A stretch of DNA of 64,000 bases. Source: an uncultured Clostridium sp. Its GTDB lineage: Bacteria; Bacillota; Clostridia; TANB77; CAG-508. How positions within the stretch are numbered: the stretch's first letter is position 1; each line of letters begins with the position of its first letter. Made by a program: the position numbers and the translations under genes. Location: positions 1-64,000 of the forward strand of contig USFW01000001.1 in assembly GCA_900553985.1 (NCBI GenBank), given 5' to 3'. A model generated the notes under the pieces. It saw nothing but the letters and a program-made list of their open reading frames with translations, did no database searches and was not told the origin of the DNA. This document shows, piece by piece, positions 60,494 to 64,000 of this stretch.

Positions 60494-63400
60494 CTATATT
60501 AAATCATTTTCATCTTCCAAATTGTCATTAGCTAAGTCACTATCAAAAAGCATTTCATCTCCTAAATCATCTAGATCTTCGAATAATTCATCATTTCCAT
60601 CATCCATTGATTCTTCATCTAATAAAATATCATCTTCTGTTGCTTCTGAATATCCATCTTCCAATTCGCCATCAACTAATACTGCTTCTTCTTCATCTGC
60701 TTGATATTTCTTTTCTTTTTCTGGATCATATTCTATTCCATCTTCAATATTTTCTTTTAACTCTAGTTCTTGATTGTCTTCTGAATATAATCTTACATCT
60801 AATCCTAATGATTGTAATTCTTTTACAAGAACTTTAAAGCTTTCTGGTACTCCTGGCTCTGGTACATTTTCACCTTTTACAATTGCTTCATATGTTTTTA
60901 CTCTTCCTACAACATCGTCTGATTTTACTGTTAACATTTCTTGTAATGTGTATGCAGCTCCATATGCTTCTAATGCCCAAACTTCCATCTCTCCAAAACG
61001 TTGTCCACCAAATTGAGCTTTTCCTCCAAGTGGTTGTTGTGTTACTAATGAGTATGGTCCTGTTGAACGAGCATGAATTTTATCATCTACTAAGTGATGT
61101 AGTTTTAACATATACATTACTCCAACTGTAATTGGACTTGCAAATGGATCTCCTGTTCTTCCATCATATAATGTTGTTTTTCCATCTTTGCTCATACCAG
61201 CTTGTTCTAATAATTCTTCTACGTCTTCTTGTGTAGCACCGTCAAATACTGGTGTAGATATATGCCATCCTAAAGCTTTAGCTGCTCCTCCTAAGTGAAC
61301 TTCTAGAACTTGCCCTAAGTTCATACGAGAAGGAACTCCTAGTGGATTTAATAAAATGTCTATTGGTGTTCCATCTGGCATAAATGGCATATCTTCTTCT
61401 GGTAATACTCTTGATATAACACCTTTGTTACCATGTCTACCAGCCATTTTATCTCCAACTGATATTTTTCTTTTTGTTGCTATATAACATCTTATTATTT
61501 GGTTTACTCCAGGTCCTAATTCATCTGAATTTTCTCTAGTAAATATTTTTACATCTACTATTGTTCCAGCTTCTCCATGAGGTACTCTTAATGATGTATC
61601 TCTTACTTCTCTTGCTTTTTCTCCAAAGATAGCTCTTAATAATCTTTCCTCAGCTGTTAATTCTGTTTCTCCTTTTGGAGTAACTTTTCCAACTAAGATA
61701 TCTCCAGGTCTTACTTCTGCACCAATTCTAATAATTCCATTTTCATCTAAGTCTTTTAATGAGTCATCTCCTATGTTTGGAATATCTCTTGTTATTTCTT
61801 CTGCACCTAGCTTTGTATCTCTACATTCACAGTCATACTCTTCAATATGAATTGATGTAAATACATCTTCTTTTACAAGTCTTTCATTTAATAAAATAGC
61901 ATCTTCGTAGTTATATCCTTCCCAAGTTGAGAATGCTACTAGTACATTTTTACCTAATGCCATTTCTCCATCTTTAGTTGATGGTCCATCTGCTATTGCA
62001 TCACCTTTTTTAACTATTTCTCCTCTTTTTACTATTGGTTTTTGGTTGATACAAGTTCCACCATTTGTTCTTTTAAATTTACGAAGTTTATGTACTACTG
62101 TTTTTCCATTGTTATATTTTACTGTTATACTATCTCCTGTTACTTTTTCGATTACTCCATCATCTTCTGCTAAAATAAGTATTCCTGAGTCTTTTGCTGC
62201 TCTATATTCAATACCTGTTCCAACTATTGGGCTTTCTGTAATCATTAATGGTACTGCTTGACGTTGCATGTTAGCACCCATTAGCGCTCTTTTTGCATCG
62301 TCGTGCTCTAAGAATGGTATCATTGCTGCTGCTATTGATACTAATTGTTTTGGAGATACATCAACATATTGAACACTATCTCTGTCAACTTCTATAACTT
62401 CATTTCTAAATCTTACTCTTACACGAGGATTTACAAATCTTCCTTCATCATCTATTGGCTCTGATGCTTGAGCTATTATGTAATTGTCTTCTACATCTGC
62501 ACTCATATATTCTACTATGTCTGTTAATTTGTGTGTTTCTGGATCTATTTTTCTGTATGGTGTTTCTATAAATCCATATTCATCTATTTGTGCAAATGAT
62601 GATAATGCTGATATAAGTCCAATGTTTGGTCCTTCTGGAGATTCTATTGGACAAAGTCTTCCATAGTGTGTGTAGTGAATATCACGAACCTCAAATCCTG
62701 CTCTTTCTCTTGTTAATCCTCCAGGTCCTAATGCTGATATTCTTCTTTTATGTGTTAATTCTGAAAGAGGATTTGTTTGGTCCATAAATTGTGATAATTG
62801 AGAGCTTCCAAAGAATTCTCTTATTGATGATGTTATTGGTTTTGTATTTATTAATGTTTGTGGTGTTATAACATCTAAGTCTTGAATTGTCATTCTTTCA
62901 CGAACTACTCTTTCAAGTCTTGTTAAACCAATTCTGAATTGATTTTGTAATAATTCTCCAACACATCTAATTCTACGGTTTGATAAGTGGTCTATATCAT
63001 CTGGTTTTCCTAGTCCATGTGATAAGTTTAATAAGTAGTTTATTGAAGCTATCATATCTTCTGTTGTTATGTGTTTTGGAACTAACTCTTCTTCTCTTTC
63101 TTCTATTGTTTTTACTAAGTCAGCTTCATCTGTATTATCTATGATATTTTTAAGTACTGTATAATTAACTAATTCTTTAAAATGTAATTTGCTTAAATCA
63201 ACAGTTGGTAATACTTTGTGGATATTTACTGTGCTATTTCCTATAATTCTTACTTTTCTTTCTCCGACTAATACATCTACAATATTTATTCCTGAATTTT
63301 GGATATCTTCTGCAACATCTTCAGTAATTACTTCTCCTGCTTGTACAAATACTTCTCCTGTTTCGCTATCTACAATATCTTCTGCTGCAACTTTTCCTTT

Positions 63401-64000
63401 GATTCTTGTAGATAAATTTAATTTTTGATTAAATTTATATCTACCAACTTTTGCTAAGTCATATCTTCTGTTGTCATAGAATAAACCATTGAATAAGTTT
63501 CTTGCAGCATCTGCTGTTGGTAGTTCTCCTGGTCTTAATTTTTTATAGATTTCAATTAAAGCTTCGTCTTGATCTTTTATTGTATCTTTGTTTATTGTTG
63601 CTTTTAAAAGTTCTTCATCTCCAAATAATTCTCTTATTTGGTCATCTGTTATAATTCCTATTGCTCTTAAAAGTGTTGTTACTGGTACTTTTCTAGTTCT
63701 ATCAACACGAACCCAGAATATATCGTTTCCATCTGTTTCATATTCTAACCAAGCGCCTCTTAAAGGCATTACTGTTGATGTATATGTTTTCTTTCCTGTT
63801 TTTGTATCAAATTCTTCTGCATAGTAACAACTTGGTGAACGAACTAATTGGCTTACTACAACTCTCTCTGCTCCATTGATTACAAATGTTCCACTATCTG
63901 TCATAAGTGGGAAATCTCCTAAGTAGATTTCTTGTTCCTTGATTTCTCCTGTTTCACGGTTTATTAATCTTACTTTTACATGTAATCTTGTTGAGTATGT
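60494..64000 (-). CDS. rpoB: RNA polymerase beta subunit, 5' end outside window
   Basis: 1169 codons are visible; the frame is open through the right edge (reading ...LGDFPLMTDSGTFVINGAER), so the true start lies beyond it and an ATG at 63902-63904 is internal. Landmarks: FFGSSQLSQFMDQTNPLSEL THKRRISALGPGGL (rifampicin region, with the sensitive-type Asp, His and Ser), GRLCPIESPEGPNIGLI, EGYNYEDAILLNERL, GDKMAGRHGNKGVIS, and GGQRFGEMEVWALEAYGAAY. The C-terminus has an unusually long, very acidic tail of about 80 residues (YQADEEEAVLVDGELEDGYS to the end). Confidence 0.99.
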   Translation of the reverse strand, partial: TYSTRLHVKVRLINRETGEIKEQEIYLGDFPLMTDSGTFVINGAERVVVSQLVRSPSCYYAEEFDTKTGKKTYTSTVMPLRGAWLEYETDGNDIFWVRVDRTRKVPVTTLLRAIGIITDDQIRELFGDEELLKATINKDTIKDQDEALIEIYKKLRPGELPTADAARNLFNGLFYDNRRYDLAKVGRYKFNQKLNLSTRIKGKVAAEDIVDSETGEVFVQAGEVITEDVAEDIQNSGINIVDVLVGERKVRIIGNSTVNIHKVLPTVDLSKLHFKELVNYTVLKNIIDNTDEADLVKTIEEREEELVPKHITTEDMIASINYLLNLSHGLGKPDDIDHLSNRRIRCVGELLQNQFRIGLTRLERVVRERMTIQDLDVITPQTLINTKPITSSIREFFGSSQLSQFMDQTNPLSELTHKRRISALGPGGLTRERAGFEVRDIHYTHYGRLCPIESPEGPNIGLISALSSFAQIDEYGFIETPYRKIDPETHKLTDIVEYMSADVEDNYIIAQASEPIDDEGRFVNPRVRVRFRNEVIEVDRDSVQYVDVSPKQLVSIAAAMIPFLEHDDAKRALMGANMQRQAVPLMITESPIVGTGIEYRAAKDSGILILAEDDGVIEKVTGDSITVKYNNGKTVVHKLRKFKRTNGGTCINQKPIVKRGEIVKKGDAIADGPSTKDGEMALGKNVLVAFSTWEGYNYEDAILLNERLVKEDVFTSIHIEEYDCECRDTKLGAEEITRDIPNIGDDSLKDLDENGIIRIGAEVRPGDILVGKVTPKGETELTAEERLLRAIFGEKAREVRDTSLRVPHGEAGTIVDVKIFTRENSDELGPGVNQIIRCYIATKRKISVGDKMAGRHGNKGVISRVLPEEDMPFMPDGTPIDILLNPLGVPSRMNLGQVLEVHLGGAAKALGWHISTPVFDGATQEDVEELLEQAGMSKDGKTTLYDGRTGDPFASPITVGVMYMLKLHHLVDDKIHARSTGPYSLVTQQPLGGKAQFGGQRFGEMEVWALEAYGAAYTLQEMLTVKSDDVVGRVKTYEAIVKGENVPEPGVPESFKVLVKELQSLGLDVRLYSEDNQELELKENIEDGIEYDPEKEKKYQADEEEAVLVDGELEDGYSEATEDDILLDEESMDDGNDELFEDLDDLGDEMLFDSDLANDNLEDENDLI

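Noticed and set aside
1..64000. CRISPR arrays, rRNA, tRNA, prophage, integrases
   Set aside because: No regularly spaced direct repeats, no GTTCGAAT-type T-loop with cloverleaf, and no phage or integrase gene seen.

Overview
The window is very AT-rich chromosomal DNA using the standard bacterial code. Gene content points to a spore-forming Firmicute of class Clostridia. Ribosome binding sites are strong AGGAGG types, vegetative promoters are TTGACA/TATAAT types, and Spo0E, CwlD, DacF-type and BofC-like sporulation or germination proteins are present. Several surface proteins look like those of uncultured gut Clostridia; no closer placement is possible from sequence alone. Nearly all genes are on the minus strand. 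Only clpE-like, pgsA, a dacF-like gene and one small HTH gene are on the plus strand. I saw no rRNA, tRNA, CRISPR array, integrase or transposase gene.

Layout. 1-14.5 kb: a truncated pilin-like protein, an RsiV/PdaC-like membrane protein, clpE-like, pgsA, a BofC-domain protein, a comEC with apparent frameshifts at both ends, an SH3-NlpC/P60 hydrolase, an XRE regulator, cwlD, a ParE-type toxin-antitoxin pair, a receiver-GGDEF protein, a CmpB-like membrane protein and an anchored Ig-like protein. 14.5-22.5 kb: two large paralogous thioester-domain surface proteins whose last ~1.1 kb, with flank, are identical. 22.8-26 kb: dacF-like, acpP and plsX. 26-31 kb: the str operon (rpsL-rpsG-fusA-tuf), whose spacers hold three long, related hairpins. 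31-45 kb: two coiled-coil proteins, trmFO, a SWIM-SNF2 helicase, spo0E, an M16 peptidase pair, rpsU (56 codons), a DnaJ-like membrane protein and ftsH. 45-50.7 kb: tilS, dnaB, rplI and gdpP. 50.8-56.6 kb: a three-gene surface locus around a 1422-residue multidomain protein. 56.7-64 kb: rpoC and rpoB; rpoB runs off the right edge.

How the genes work together. Translation and transcription core: rpoBC, rpsL, rpsG, fusA, tuf, rplI, rpsU, tilS, trmFO. Envelope lipid: plsX, acpP, pgsA. Wall turnover: cwlD, dacF-like, NlpC/P60. Proteolysis: ftsH, clpE-like, M16 pair. Signalling: GdpP (c-di-AMP), GGDEF (c-di-GMP), Spo0E. Surface display: thioester adhesins, InlB-type repeats, GBS-Bsp-like repeats.

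The least explained element is the hairpin family in the str spacers (29615-29725, 29746-29860, 30515-30643). Arm sequences differ between copies but pairing is kept. Every G-T wobble I counted (16 of 16) is on the plus strand, opposite to the operon. Other signals are a dispersed palindromic repeat with a GGGGTCGGAGAC core, paired palindromes upstream of acpP, a palindrome at the tuf promoter and the sharp identity tract between the two adhesin genes. All alignments and pairings were done by eye.
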